From assembly GCA_052108535.1 (NCBI GenBank), contig JBQDZM010000004.1:1-64000 (forward strand): a DNA stretch of 64,000 nucleotides. Direction: 5' to 3'. This DNA is from Galactobacter sp052108535 (GTDB lineage Bacteria > Actinomycetota > Actinomycetes > Actinomycetales > Micrococcaceae). The position numbers and the translations under genes are program-made. The notes under the pieces are model-generated. The model saw nothing but the letters and a program-made list of their open reading frames with translations. It did not search any database and was not told the origin of the DNA. Position 1 is the first letter of the stretch; each line of letters begins with the position of its first letter. Below, piece after piece: positions 8,143 through 16,800 of this stretch.

Positions 8143-10359
8143 TCAGACGCCGTCGGCCACCGCCACCGCACCCACCGGCCCGTCCTCGGTGTGCGCCACC
8201 AGCACCACCACGTGTCCGTAGCGGCCGGTCCAATGCGAGTGGAATGAGGCCTGCGCCGGCAGGTCCACGTGCGCCCGGTAGGCGCCGCCACCGTCCGAGA
8301 CGGTCTCGACACGCTGTCCGTCCACGCAGATCGTCAGCGGCACGCGGCCCGGTCGGCGGGTCACCATGCCGAGGTCGCCGACCACCTCGATCCGGTTCGT
8401 CCTGGCGGCCGTGGGTTGAGACACGCTCACGTACGGGATCAGGGTCCTGGGTTCAGGGAGGGGCTCGGGCGGTGCGGGCGGGGCGGTCAGGTCCCAGCCG
8501 AAGCCCGGAAGATCGGGGCCATCGGCTTCATCGGGATCGGTCGGTGCCTCAGGAGAGACTGGGTCCTGCCTGCTGGTTGGAGGCAGCAGCGGCAGCTGCG
8601 GCGCCACTCTGCGCCCGACCATCCCCCGCCCGTCCTGTGCCGTGGCATCCACGGCGAGCGCCAGCCGCAGCAGTTCCACGTCGGCTCCACCGGCACCGGC
8701 CAGCGTGGCGCCGAAGGGCATCCCGGTTTCCGCTTCCAGTCCCATGGGCACGGTCACGGTCGGGATCCCGAGGTGCCGCCAGAGCAGGTTGCCGTTGGCG
8801 ACCCAGGTTCCGTTGCGCCAGGCGATCTCGTGGGAGGTCCGGTTCTGATCGGCGTCTGCCGGGGCGATATCGGCGCACGTGGGGAAGAGAATCCCCGCGA
8901 ATCCCTGGTCGGCAAGCCAGCCGTCGAACATTTCCCTGCGCGCGCGGTCCAGCCCCCGGAGGCCGTCCGCGACCGGCAGGTCGCTGGGACCCGGCAAACC
9001 GCCGTCGGGCATGCTGGAGTGGGCGGCGGCGAAGCCGACGTAGTCCCCCATCCCGAAGTCCTCGCCGTACTCGTCGGGGATCTGGCCGGGATCGTCGGGA
9101 AAAATGTCCGACGCCTTGGCGTCGGCGAGGCGCGCCGGTCCGGTGCCGCCTGCGGCGGCGTTGGCGCGCAGGAAATCGTCCAGCGCCCAGGCGGAGAGGT
9201 CCTCCAGCTCCGTGCGGAGGTAGCCGTGCGGCAGGAAACCGACGTCCTCGAGTCCTCCCTGGAACCCGCCGTTAGGCATGGCCTCCGTGGTCAGGTGGGC
9301 GTGGGTTCCCTCGTAGACGGTCAGCGCAGGGAGATCGCATTCGACGACGTCCGCGCCCGCGGCGCGCAGCTGGGCCGTGAGGTCGTCGAAAAGCCCGACG
9401 ACGCCTGCCCGGGTCTGGACGCTCACGCCGCCGTCCGTGGGGGTGCCGTTAGTGAAGACTCTGGGCACGCCGAACCGGAGGCCGGTCAACGGGCGTGGTG
9501 CGAGCCCGGTGTAGCGAGTGGGACGATGCTCGGAGGCCGAGGGGATCTCGACGGCGGTCTGAACGCGCCAGAAGTCTCCGCGGCTCGTGGGATCGTCCGC
9601 CACGATCACGTCCAGGACCTCCAGTAGATCCGCCATGGAGCGTGCGTGCGGTACCACCACATCCATGCTGGGTACCAGCGGCCAGTTGCCCCGGGTGGAG
9701 ATGACACCCCAGGACGGCGTGTATGCGTAGAGGGAGTTGTTGTTGGCCGGTGCCCGCCCCGAGGACCAGGTCTCCTCCCCCAGCCCGAATGCGCCCAGGC
9801 TTGCGGCGGTGGCCGTGCCGGATCCGTTGGAGGAGCCCGAGGCCCAGGCCGAGGTCAGGTAGGCCGGGTTGTAGGGGGATTCGGCCCGCCCATGCAGTCC
9901 TCGCTGCATCCCGCCGTTGGCCATGGGCGGCATGGTCGTCAGCCCCAGGCAGACGGCACCGGCGGCGCGGAGCCGGGCCACGGAGAAGGCGTCCTCCCCC
10001 GCGATCAGGTCAGCGAAGGCCGGCGAACCGGCGGAAACCGGCAGCCCCGCGACCCGGTAGGAATCCTTGACCGTGTACGGGATCCCATCCAACGGCGAGA
10101 GCACCTCTGCGTTGGCGCGGCGCAGGTCGGAACGCCTGGCCTCGGCGAACGCTTCAGTGTTGAGCACGGGGACCGAGTTCAGCGGCGGGAACTCAGGCCC
10201 CTGACTGTGATGATCCAGGCCGCCGATCCTGCTCAGGTACTGGGCCACCAACTCCACCGAGGTGGTCGCGCCCGATTCGAGAGCGGCACGCAGGTCCGCG
10301 ATGGATGCCTCGACGACGTCGATGCCGGCGTTCATGCCAGCGCTCTTGCCGGCGTTCAT
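8143..10359 (-). CDS. Amidase-signature hydrolase with C-terminal extension
   Basis: Amidase-signature enzyme of 738 residues, much longer than the usual 450-520. The Lys-Ser-Ser triad region is visible: Lys in YTVKDSY, cis-Ser in GSSNGSG, and the nucleophile region WSSGRAPA. After about residue 590 a proline-rich linker (PPAPPEPLPEP) leads to a beta-rich C-terminal segment of about 110 residues of unknown role. The start overlaps the stop of the agmatine deiminase gene (ATGA), so the two are coupled. From context it may hydrolyse N-carbamoylputrescine or a related amide, a job normally done by a nitrilase-family enzyme (AguB), which is not seen here. No signal peptide is evident. Confidence 0.82.
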   Translation of the reverse strand: MNAGKSAGMNAGIDVVEASIADLRAALESGATTSVELVAQYLSRIGGLDHHSQGPEFPPLNSVPVLNTEAFAEARRSDLRRANAEVLSPLDGIPYTVKDSYRVAGLPVSAGSPAFADLIAGEDAFSVARLRAAGAVCLGLTTMPPMANGGMQRGLHGRAESPYNPAYLTSAWASGSSNGSGTATAASLGAFGLGEETWSSGRAPANNNSLYAYTPSWGVISTRGNWPLVPSMDVVVPHARSMADLLEVLDVIVADDPTSRGDFWRVQTAVEIPSASEHRPTRYTGLAPRPLTGLRFGVPRVFTNGTPTDGGVSVQTRAGVVGLFDDLTAQLRAAGADVVECDLPALTVYEGTHAHLTTEAMPNGGFQGGLEDVGFLPHGYLRTELEDLSAWALDDFLRANAAAGGTGPARLADAKASDIFPDDPGQIPDEYGEDFGMGDYVGFAAAHSSMPDGGLPGPSDLPVADGLRGLDRARREMFDGWLADQGFAGILFPTCADIAPADADQNRTSHEIAWRNGTWVANGNLLWRHLGIPTVTVPMGLEAETGMPFGATLAGAGGADVELLRLALAVDATAQDGRGMVGRRVAPQLPLLPPTSRQDPVSPEAPTDPDEADGPDLPGFGWDLTAPPAPPEPLPEPRTLIPYVSVSQPTAARTNRIEVVGDLGMVTRRPGRVPLTICVDGQRVETVSDGGGAYRAHVDLPAQASFHSHWTGRYGHVVVLVAHTEDGPVGAVAVADGV

Positions 10360-11438
10360 GCCGACGTCCCGGCGGCGCGGGTGTCGAGGGCATCGAGGCG
10401 GCTGGGCTGGTGCTGGGTGATGCAGTGGATGCCGCCGCCGCGGGCAAAGAGCTCACGAGCGTCCACCGTGACGACCTTTCGTCCCGGATAGACGCTGGCC
10501 AGGATTTCGCGGGCCCGGGCGTCCGCCCGGTCCTCACCGAAGCCACAGGCGATCACGCCGCCATTGACCACCAGGTGGTTGATGTAGGAGTAATCCACGG
10601 GCCCCTCGGCATCCTCGATGGTCTCCGGCGCGGGCAGTTCCACGATCTCCAGGGCGCGGCCCGCCGCGTCCGTGGCTCCGGCGAGCGCCTCACGGATCTG
10701 CCCCATGATCTCGTGATCGGGGTGGCCGGGATCCGGCTGAGCGTGCAGCAACAGGGTCCCGGGCCGCGGGAGCGTGGCGACGATGTCCACGTGCCCGTTG
10801 GTGCCGAACTCCAGGGTGTCTCGGTAGAGGCCACGGGGAAGCCAGATCGGGTGCGTCGCCCCGAGAACACGCTCCATCTCCGCTTCGACGCCCGCCTTCG
10901 TGGTACCCGGATTGCGGCGGGGATCCAGTTGCACGGTTTCTGTGAGCAGCAGCGTCCCCTGCCCGTCCGTGTGGATACCGCCGCCCTCGTTGACCAGGGC
11001 GGAGTCGATGAGTGTGGCTCCCGCACGGGCCGCGACGGTGGCGGCCGTGTCACGGTCCGGCCGCCAATCGGCCCAGTCGTTGTCACCCCAGCCGTTGAAC
11101 ACCCAGTTCACGGCGCCGAGTCCCCCGTCCTCGCCGTGCACAAAGGTGGGTCCCGTGTCCCGCATCCAGAACTCCCCAACGGGCGCCTCGATGACCTCGA
11201 TATCGGCGCGCAGGTATTCCTTGGCCGCGTCCGCAGCCGCCGGATCCACCAGCATGGTCACCGACTCGAAGTCCGCCACGGCTGCCGCGACTGCGGACCA
11301 GGTGGCATACCCCGCGGCACGGTCGGCGCCACTCTCCCCCAACGTGACGCCGGGGCGCGGGAAGGACATCCAGACGCGGTCCTGCGGCGCGGTCTCCGAC
11401 GGCATCAGCCAACGGGGAGTCTCGGTGGGACGGTTCAT
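10356..11438 (-). CDS. aguA: Agmatine deiminase (peptidyl-arginine deiminase family)
   Basis: Predicted to convert agmatine to N-carbamoylputrescine and ammonia. The 360-residue product has family motifs WMRDTGPTFV, EGGGIHTDGQGT and the C-terminal segment GGGIHCITQHQPS containing the nucleophilic Cys. ATG at 11438 was chosen because AAGGAG lies 6 bp upstream; an upstream in-frame ATG at 11453 lacks this. It is the middle gene of tetR-aguA-amidase and lies opposite a putrescine oxidase, consistent with agmatine breakdown. Other guanidino substrates cannot be excluded. Confidence 0.88.
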   Translation of the reverse strand: MNRPTETPRWLMPSETAPQDRVWMSFPRPGVTLGESGADRAAGYATWSAVAAAVADFESVTMLVDPAAADAAKEYLRADIEVIEAPVGEFWMRDTGPTFVHGEDGGLGAVNWVFNGWGDNDWADWRPDRDTAATVAARAGATLIDSALVNEGGGIHTDGQGTLLLTETVQLDPRRNPGTTKAGVEAEMERVLGATHPIWLPRGLYRDTLEFGTNGHVDIVATLPRPGTLLLHAQPDPGHPDHEIMGQIREALAGATDAAGRALEIVELPAPETIEDAEGPVDYSYINHLVVNGGVIACGFGEDRADARAREILASVYPGRKVVTVDARELFARGGGIHCITQHQPSRLDALDTRAAGTSA

Positions 11439-11478
11439 GACTACTCCTTGCATGCTGAAGCTGATCTGGTCGGTGGTT

Positions 11479-11521
11479 CGGTTCAGGTGGTGGGGCGGTT
11501 CAGGCGGTGGGGCGGTTCAGG
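11479..11521. repeat. 17-bp tandem repeat at the 3' end of tetR
   Basis: Two and a half near-identical copies of a 17-bp unit (CGGTTCAGGYGGTGGGG) start at 11479, 11496 and 11513. The last partial copy contains the stop codon of the TetR gene, and each copy supplies a TGA in the same phase on the minus strand or close to it. It looks like a local slippage duplication. Confidence 0.75.
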
Positions 11522-12176
11522 CGGGCAGCACGTTGAGCAGGGCGCCGAGTCCCAGTTCGAAGGCGTCCTCCGTGGGGTCGGCCGGAAGTGCCGCGCGTTC
11601 CTCCACCGCGGCCGCGAAGTACGGGTAGGCGTCGGCATCCGTGCCGGAGTCGAAGATGTCGGCTGGGGCGGAGACATCGAGGGCCGACCCGAAGATGAAG
11701 GACTCGAAGGCCACCAGGACGGAGACCACCCTGACGGACGCGATGCCACCGCGGTGCAGGGCGGAGGTCACCGCCTCGTATTGAGCCAAGGTCCGTGGGG
11801 AGTCCTTGACCGGGAGCGTGGAGATTCCAGCGATCACGTGAGGGTGTTCTGCCAGGACGTCGCGGTAGTTGCGACTCCAGACCGCCATGGCGCTGCGCAA
11901 GGGCAGGCGTTGGAAGACGCTGGTGTCCAATTTGGCCATCAGTGATTCCTGGATGGGGATCCAGAGGTCCTGTTTCGCGGCCACGTGGTTGTAGAGGGCG
12001 GAGGCCGCTACGCCGAGCTTGGTGGCCAACGACTTCATGGTCATGGCGGCATAGCCGTTGTCATCGATCAACTCCAACGCGGCCTCTGCGATGGTCTCGA
12101 GGGTCAACACGGCCGTGACCGGGCGCCCGGAGCGTCTGGTCCGGGTCGGTGCCGTGGTCGCGACAGGCTTGTCCAT
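11517..12176 (-). CDS. TetR-family regulator of the agmatine/putrescine cluster
   Basis: The 219-residue protein has an N-terminal TetR helix-turn-helix (about residues 20-65, with TIAEAALELIDDNGY and LGVAASALYNHVAAK) and a C-terminal ligand-binding domain. ATG at 12176 is only 5 bp from an operator-like palindrome. It heads the minus-strand arm (tetR, aguA, amidase) and diverges from putrescine oxidase, so local control of both arms, with a polyamine or a derivative as effector, is a reasonable inference. Confidence 0.85.
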   Translation of the reverse strand: MDKPVATTAPTRTRRSGRPVTAVLTLETIAEAALELIDDNGYAAMTMKSLATKLGVAASALYNHVAAKQDLWIPIQESLMAKLDTSVFQRLPLRSAMAVWSRNYRDVLAEHPHVIAGISTLPVKDSPRTLAQYEAVTSALHRGGIASVRVVSVLVAFESFIFGSALDVSAPADIFDSGTDADAYPYFAAAVEERAALPADPTEDAFELGLGALLNVLPA

Positions 12177-12181
12177 AGTGG

Positions 12182-12194
12182 TGAATCGTATTCG
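12182..12194. promoter_or_regulatory. Operator-like palindrome 1 (tetR side)
   Basis: TGAATCGTATTCG contains the inverted repeat GAAT-CGT-ATTC immediately upstream of tetR. It shares the pattern TGAATCnnnTTCnTT with the site at 12312, in the same orientation. Binding by the adjacent TetR protein is inferred. Confidence 0.6.
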
Positions 12195-12311
12195 TTTTAC
12201 CGCATGCGGTCCACTGCCACATCCCAGCGAAACACGCAGGACAGCACCGTTTTCATCAGGATTTCATACGTGGGCCTGCCACGGGCCCAGGCATTCCTGT
12301 ATCCTCCTATA

Positions 12312-12325
12312 TGAATCACGTTCAT
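12312..12325. promoter_or_regulatory. Operator-like palindrome 2 (puo side)
   Basis: The segment ATGAATCACGTTCAT (12311-12325) is an inverted repeat ATGAA-N5-TTCAT ending 19 bp before the putrescine oxidase start. It matches the tetR-side site in TGAATCnnnTTC and the trailing TT. The pair fits autoregulation plus control of the divergent operon. Confidence 0.62.
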
Positions 12326-12344
12326 TTAACGTAGACAGGACATC

Positions 12345-13760
12345 ATGAGCAGCATCATCTCCCGCGACGTCGTCATTGTCGGTGCCGGCCCCTCCGGCCT
12401 CACCGCCGCCCTCGAGTTGCAGAAGGCAGGCAAGACCGTGGCCGTGCTGGAGGCCCGCGAGCGCGTGGGTGGGCGCACCTGGACCGACACCATGAACGGC
12501 GCCACCATCGAGATCGGCGGCCAGTGGATCAGCCCGGACCAGGGGGCCTTGTACTCCCTGGCTGACGAGCTCGGCATCGACACCTTCGAACGCTGGAAGG
12601 CCGGCAAGTCCGTGTTCATCGGCGCCGACGGCGTGCGTCACGAGTACGAGGGTGAGGACTTCCCCGTCTCGGAGAACACCGTGGCAGAGATCAACAAGCT
12701 CATCGCCAAGATGGACGAGCTGGCAGCGACTGTGGATCCCGACCGTCCGTGGGATGCCCCGAACGCCAAGGAACTCGACACGATCTCCTTCCACCACTGG
12801 CTGGCTTCCCAGACCGATGACGCCGAGGCCGTTGAGTGCGTTGGCCTGTTCATCGCTGGCGGCATGCTCACCAAGCCTGCCAAGACCTTCTCTGCGCTGC
12901 AGGCCCTGCTGATGGCGGCTTCTGCAGGTTCCTTCTCCAACCTGGTGGACGAGGACTTCATCCTGGACCGCCGACTCTCCACCTCCATGCAGGGTGTCTC
13001 CCTGGCCGTGGCGGAGCGAGTTGGCCAGGAGAACATCTTCCTGGACAACCCGATGCTGAAGCTGGAGTGGTCTGAGGCCGACGGCGGTCATGTGGTGGCC
13101 CACGGCTCCACCGTCACGGTGCAGGCCAAGCGCGTGATCATGGCGATCCCGCCGAACCTCTACACGCGCCCGTCGTTCGTTCCCCCGCTGCCGCGCTGGC
13201 AGCAGGTGACGCATCAGCACCAGTCCATGGGCCTGGTGATCAAGGTTCACGCCGTCTACGACACGCCGTTCTGGCGGGAGAAGGGCCTCTCCGGCACCTG
13301 CTTCTCCCCCTCCTCGCTGGTGCAGGAAATCTACGACAACACCTTCCACACCGATGACAACGGCACCCTGGTTGGCTTCGTCTCCGACGAGAAGGCGGAC
13401 GCCATGTGGGCCTTAAGCGAGGACGAGCGCAAGCAGGCCATCCTCGGCGACATGGCCCGTTTCCTGGGTGAGGAAGCCCTGGACACCAAGCTGTTCTACC
13501 TTTCCGATTGGGGCAGCGAGGAGTGGACCCGCGGCGCCTACGCCACCAGCTACGACCTGGGCGGCCTGCACCGCTTTGGCCCCACCCAGAACGACGCCGT
13601 TGGCCCGATTTACTTCTCCTCCTCCGACCTTGCGGGCGAGGGCTACCAGCACGTTGACGGCGCCGTCCGCATGGGCCGCCGCACCGCTGCGCGGATCGTC
13701 GCCGACCTGGCGAACAAGGCGTACGACGCCTCCTACAACGGTGAGAAGTCCCTGTACTGA
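12345..13760 (+). CDS. puo: Putrescine oxidase (FAD-dependent amine oxidase)
   Basis: Flavin amine oxidase that oxidises putrescine to 4-aminobutanal, ammonia and hydrogen peroxide. The 471-residue protein has the dinucleotide-binding VVIVGAGPSGLTAA at 9-22, ERVGGRTWTD, and the C-terminal FAD segment HVDGAVRMGRRTAARIV. Stretches such as LDTISFHHWL, GLFIAGGMLTKPAK and SDWGSEEWTRGAYA resemble the characterised putrescine oxidase of Kocuria (Micrococcus) rosea as I remember it. First gene of a three-gene plus-strand arm with a Usp protein and a permease. Confidence 0.92.
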   Translation: MSSIISRDVVIVGAGPSGLTAALELQKAGKTVAVLEARERVGGRTWTDTMNGATIEIGGQWISPDQGALYSLADELGIDTFERWKAGKSVFIGADGVRHEYEGEDFPVSENTVAEINKLIAKMDELAATVDPDRPWDAPNAKELDTISFHHWLASQTDDAEAVECVGLFIAGGMLTKPAKTFSALQALLMAASAGSFSNLVDEDFILDRRLSTSMQGVSLAVAERVGQENIFLDNPMLKLEWSEADGGHVVAHGSTVTVQAKRVIMAIPPNLYTRPSFVPPLPRWQQVTHQHQSMGLVIKVHAVYDTPFWREKGLSGTCFSPSSLVQEIYDNTFHTDDNGTLVGFVSDEKADAMWALSEDERKQAILGDMARFLGEEALDTKLFYLSDWGSEEWTRGAYATSYDLGGLHRFGPTQNDAVGPIYFSSSDLAGEGYQHVDGAVRMGRRTAARIVADLANKAYDASYNGEKSLY

Positions 13761-13813
13761 GTCACCTCTCACCAACCCGAACCACCGCCTAGCACCTTCG
13801 CAGGAGAAGCACG

Positions 13814-14764
13814 ATGCGCTACGTCGTCGGATACACAGCAGACCAGGGTGGCGCCGACGCCGTGAAGCTGGCCGGTCGGCTGGCCGCGGCCGCCCGCGGC
13901 CAGGACGACCCCATCGAATTGGACATCGTCATCGTGGTTCGGGAGGTCTCCCCCAGCATGAGTTCCCAGTTGGGGGCTGACCCGGCAGGGTTCGGGGAGA
14001 TCATCGAGTCCGCCGCACGCGATTGGGCGGACGAGGCACTGGCCCTGGTGCCGGACGACGTGGTGGCCCGGGCGCATCTGCGCTCGGGCCCCAGCGCCGC
14101 AGAAGGACTCGTCACCGCAGCCGAGGAATTCGGTGCTGCACTGATCGTGGTGGCACCGCAGGCCAGGAAGTTGACCCGGACGTTGGGTTCCGAGGCCAAC
14201 GCCCTCCTGCACTCCTCTCCGGTGCCGGTCCTCCTGGCCACACCGGACTCGTCGCGCAAGCGGCAGCCGGCGGCGGAAGCGCCGGCCAGACTCACGGTCT
14301 TCGTGGGCACACGTGAGGGCTCCGAGGCCGTGGCTCTGACCGCCGCAGTGGTGGCGCAGAGGCGTCACCTGCAGCTACGCATCGTCTCACTGGTGGCCAT
14401 GGACAAGGTCACCGGGCATCCCGGCTACGAGGTGGCCCGCGTCCAACAGCTGATCGAGGACCTCGCGGGACGCACCACACTGACCTCCACCGTGGAGATC
14501 AGCCAGGGCAAGGACATCGAGGAGGCCGTGGCGTCGCTGCAGTGGCACGACGACGAATTGGCCATCATCGGTTCCTCTCGCCTTGGCGGCGGACATCTCT
14601 TCCTGGGTTCCACGGCCTACAAGGTGGTCCGTGAGGTCCCCGTCCCCGTGACCGTGATCCCCAGGGGCAACGGCGTCCCACCCACCGCCTTCCCAGAGTC
14701 CGCTGCCTACACTCGGCCCGACCTCGGTTCCTCCGCCGACCCCAGCCATGAGGAGGACGCATGA
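13814..14764 (+). CDS. Tandem universal stress protein
   Basis: The 316-residue protein appears to contain two UspA-like domains (about 1-145 and 160-285). The second has the nucleotide-binding-like run GSSRLGGGHLFLGSTAYKVV, and the first a degenerate equivalent near LGSEANALLHSSPVPV. The N-terminal MRYVVGYTADQGG fits the family start. It overlaps the permease start by ATGA, so it is translationally coupled to it. Usp proteins are often paired with transporters; a regulatory role in polyamine uptake is only inferred. Confidence 0.82.
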   Translation: MRYVVGYTADQGGADAVKLAGRLAAAARGQDDPIELDIVIVVREVSPSMSSQLGADPAGFGEIIESAARDWADEALALVPDDVVARAHLRSGPSAAEGLVTAAEEFGAALIVVAPQARKLTRTLGSEANALLHSSPVPVLLATPDSSRKRQPAAEAPARLTVFVGTREGSEAVALTAAVVAQRRHLQLRIVSLVAMDKVTGHPGYEVARVQQLIEDLAGRTTLTSTVEISQGKDIEEAVASLQWHDDELAIIGSSRLGGGHLFLGSTAYKVVREVPVPVTVIPRGNGVPPTAFPESAAYTRPDLGSSADPSHEEDA

Positions 14765-16278
14765 GCACGGGAAAAGCACAACACAGCGTCTCGGATGAGT
14801 TGCAGATTCAGGACAAGGGCCTGAAATCAGGGGCGGTCGGGGTGCTTGGCCTCGTGGTGATCGGGGTTTCAACGATCGCTCCCGCCTATACCCTCACCGC
14901 CGCCTTGGGTCCCACCGCTGCCGAGGTGGGTACGCATCTGCCTGCCATCTTCCTGGCGGGTTTCATCCCCATGCTGCTGACCGCACTCGGTTACCGCGAA
15001 CTCAACTCGCGGATGCCAGACGCTGGCACCACCTTCACCTGGTCCACCCGGGCCTTCGGCCCGTGGTTGGGATGGATGGGCGGATGGGGGCTCATCGCGG
15101 CCACCGTCATCGTGCTCTCCAACCTGGCCGCCGTAGCCACCGACTTTTTCTACATCATGTTGGGGCAAATCTTCTCCAACCCGGATATCGCCGCTCTCAC
15201 GGACAACCGGCTGATTAATATCGTCACCACCCTGGTCTTTCTCGCCGGCGCGGTCTGGATCTCCTATCGCGGCGTGCAGACCACCATGGTCATCCAGTAC
15301 GTTCTGGTGGCCTTCCAGGTGCTGGTCCTGCTGTGGTTCACGATCGCCGCGTTCGTGAAGTTCAAGACCGGCGACGCCTTCGACCCGACCACACCGAGCC
15401 TGGAGTGGTTCAACCCCTTGGGGGTGGAGAACTTCTCCACGTTCACGGCGGGCGTCTCCCTATCCATCTTCATCTTCTGGGGATGGGACGTGGTGCTGAC
15501 CATGAATGAAGAGACCAAGGACCCCGCCAAGACGCCCGGTCGTGGTGCCACCGTCACGGTGCTGATCATCATCGTGCTGTATATGCTCATCGCGGTCTCC
15601 GTGATCGCCTTCGCGGGCGTCGGCACCGGAGAGCTGGGGCTCGGCAACCCAGACAATCAGGAATCGATTTTCGCCGTACTCTCGGGTCCCGTGATGGGTC
15701 CGTTCGCGATCCTCATGTCCATCGCGATCCTGACCTCATCGGCTTCCTCGCTGCAGTCCACCATGATCGGGCCGGCGCGAACCCTGCTGTCGATGGGCTT
15801 CTTCAAGGCGCTCCCCGAGGCCTTTGGGCGCATCCACCCACGCTTCCAGTCCCCCACCGTGGCCACCATCGCCTCCGGCGCGGCCGCCGGGATTTTCTAC
15901 GTGATCACGCGACTGCTCTCGGAGAACGCGCTCTGGGACACGGTCACGGCGCTTGGCCTGATGGTCTGTTTCTACTACGGGATCACCGCACTGGCGTGTG
16001 TGTGGTGGTTCAGGCGCGAATCCTTCCACAGCGTGAAGGCCTTCCTGCTGCAGTTCCTGTCCCCGCTGGTGGGCGGTCTGGTGCTGCTGGTCATGTTTGG
16101 CGTGACCGCGGTCGATTCCCTGGACCCGGCCTATGGTTCCGGTTCCAGCATCGGCGGGATCGGGATGGTGTTCATCCTGGGGGTGGCGATCCTGCTGCTC
16201 GGCGTGTTCGTGATGTTCTATCAGTCCCTGCGGCGCCCGGACTTCTTCAAGAGCCGGACCCTGGCGCGGGATAAATAG
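14761..16278 (+). CDS. APC-superfamily amine/amino-acid permease, probable putrescine importer
   Basis: Integral membrane protein of 505 residues with about 12 hydrophobic segments and the APC N-terminal pattern LKSGAVGVLGLVVIGVSTIAPAY. Other family features are the Gly-rich WLGWMGGWGL region and the conserved WGWD in the middle. Placement after putrescine oxidase supports import of putrescine or a related amine, as for PuuP-type permeases. Substrate is inferred from context, not from specific residues. Its 3' end overlaps the convergent gene by 32 bp. Confidence 0.88.
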   Translation: MSTGKAQHSVSDELQIQDKGLKSGAVGVLGLVVIGVSTIAPAYTLTAALGPTAAEVGTHLPAIFLAGFIPMLLTALGYRELNSRMPDAGTTFTWSTRAFGPWLGWMGGWGLIAATVIVLSNLAAVATDFFYIMLGQIFSNPDIAALTDNRLINIVTTLVFLAGAVWISYRGVQTTMVIQYVLVAFQVLVLLWFTIAAFVKFKTGDAFDPTTPSLEWFNPLGVENFSTFTAGVSLSIFIFWGWDVVLTMNEETKDPAKTPGRGATVTVLIIIVLYMLIAVSVIAFAGVGTGELGLGNPDNQESIFAVLSGPVMGPFAILMSIAILTSSASSLQSTMIGPARTLLSMGFFKALPEAFGRIHPRFQSPTVATIASGAAAGIFYVITRLLSENALWDTVTALGLMVCFYYGITALACVWWFRRESFHSVKAFLLQFLSPLVGGLVLLVMFGVTAVDSLDPAYGSGSSIGGIGMVFILGVAILLLGVFVMFYQSLRRPDFFKSRTLARDK

Positions 16279-16708
16279 CGGGGTCGGTGATCCTGCGGGA
16301 CCGTAACGCGATGGCCCAGATCAGCGCCACCAGGTAACTCGCGGGGATCAGGAAGAAGCACACGGACGCCAGGATCTCGGCGCCACGCTCGCCGAAGATC
16401 ACGGACAGCGGCGCCGGGATCCTATCCATGTCGTCGGTGTCCGTCATGGCCAGCGGGAACACCAGGAACGCCACCCAGTGCACCACCATGGCGATGGCGA
16501 TGGGCCGGGGGACGTCGAAGTGGTAGCGCTTGACTCGCATGATGATCCACGGGATCAGGGCCAGCACGACGGCGACCGGGATCCAGATCCACCCGAACCA
16601 GATGAGGATGACGGTGAACCAGCCGCCGTCGATGAAGGACAGTCCCAGGGTCATGAGGGGAACGATGACCGCCGCGTAGGGCCAAATCACCCACAGAGTC
16701 GAACGCAT
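16247..16708 (-). CDS. Four-helix membrane protein, unknown function
   Basis: The 153-residue product has four hydrophobic segments (about 8-30, 32-55, 70-88, 110-138) and a polar tail. I do not recognise a named family. Its first 55 residues align with those of the next gene (WPYAAVIVPLMTLGL against WPFAAWGMPLLGLCI), so the two are tandem paralogues. The 3' end overlaps the convergent permease gene by 32 bp. Confidence 0.65.
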   Translation of the reverse strand: MRSTLWVIWPYAAVIVPLMTLGLSFIDGGWFTVILIWFGWIWIPVAVVLALIPWIIMRVKRYHFDVPRPIAIAMVVHWVAFLVFPLAMTDTDDMDRIPAPLSVIFGERGAEILASVCFFLIPASYLVALIWAIALRSRRITDPAIYPAPGSGS

Positions 16709-16800
16709 AACCCGACCCTAACCGATCATCAAACGGATTGATGAACTCATCATTGCCGACGCTACTCACCCCAGGCCGGACCCGTTCAGCCGAAACCCGA

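Noticed and set aside
10305..11945. 546-codon open frame on the plus strand across aguA and tetR
   Set aside because: It spans several well-supported minus-strand genes in antisense and has no family features or ribosome-binding site.
12264..13349. 361-codon minus-strand frame opposite puo
   Set aside because: Shadow of the putrescine oxidase gene; it also covers the operator region.
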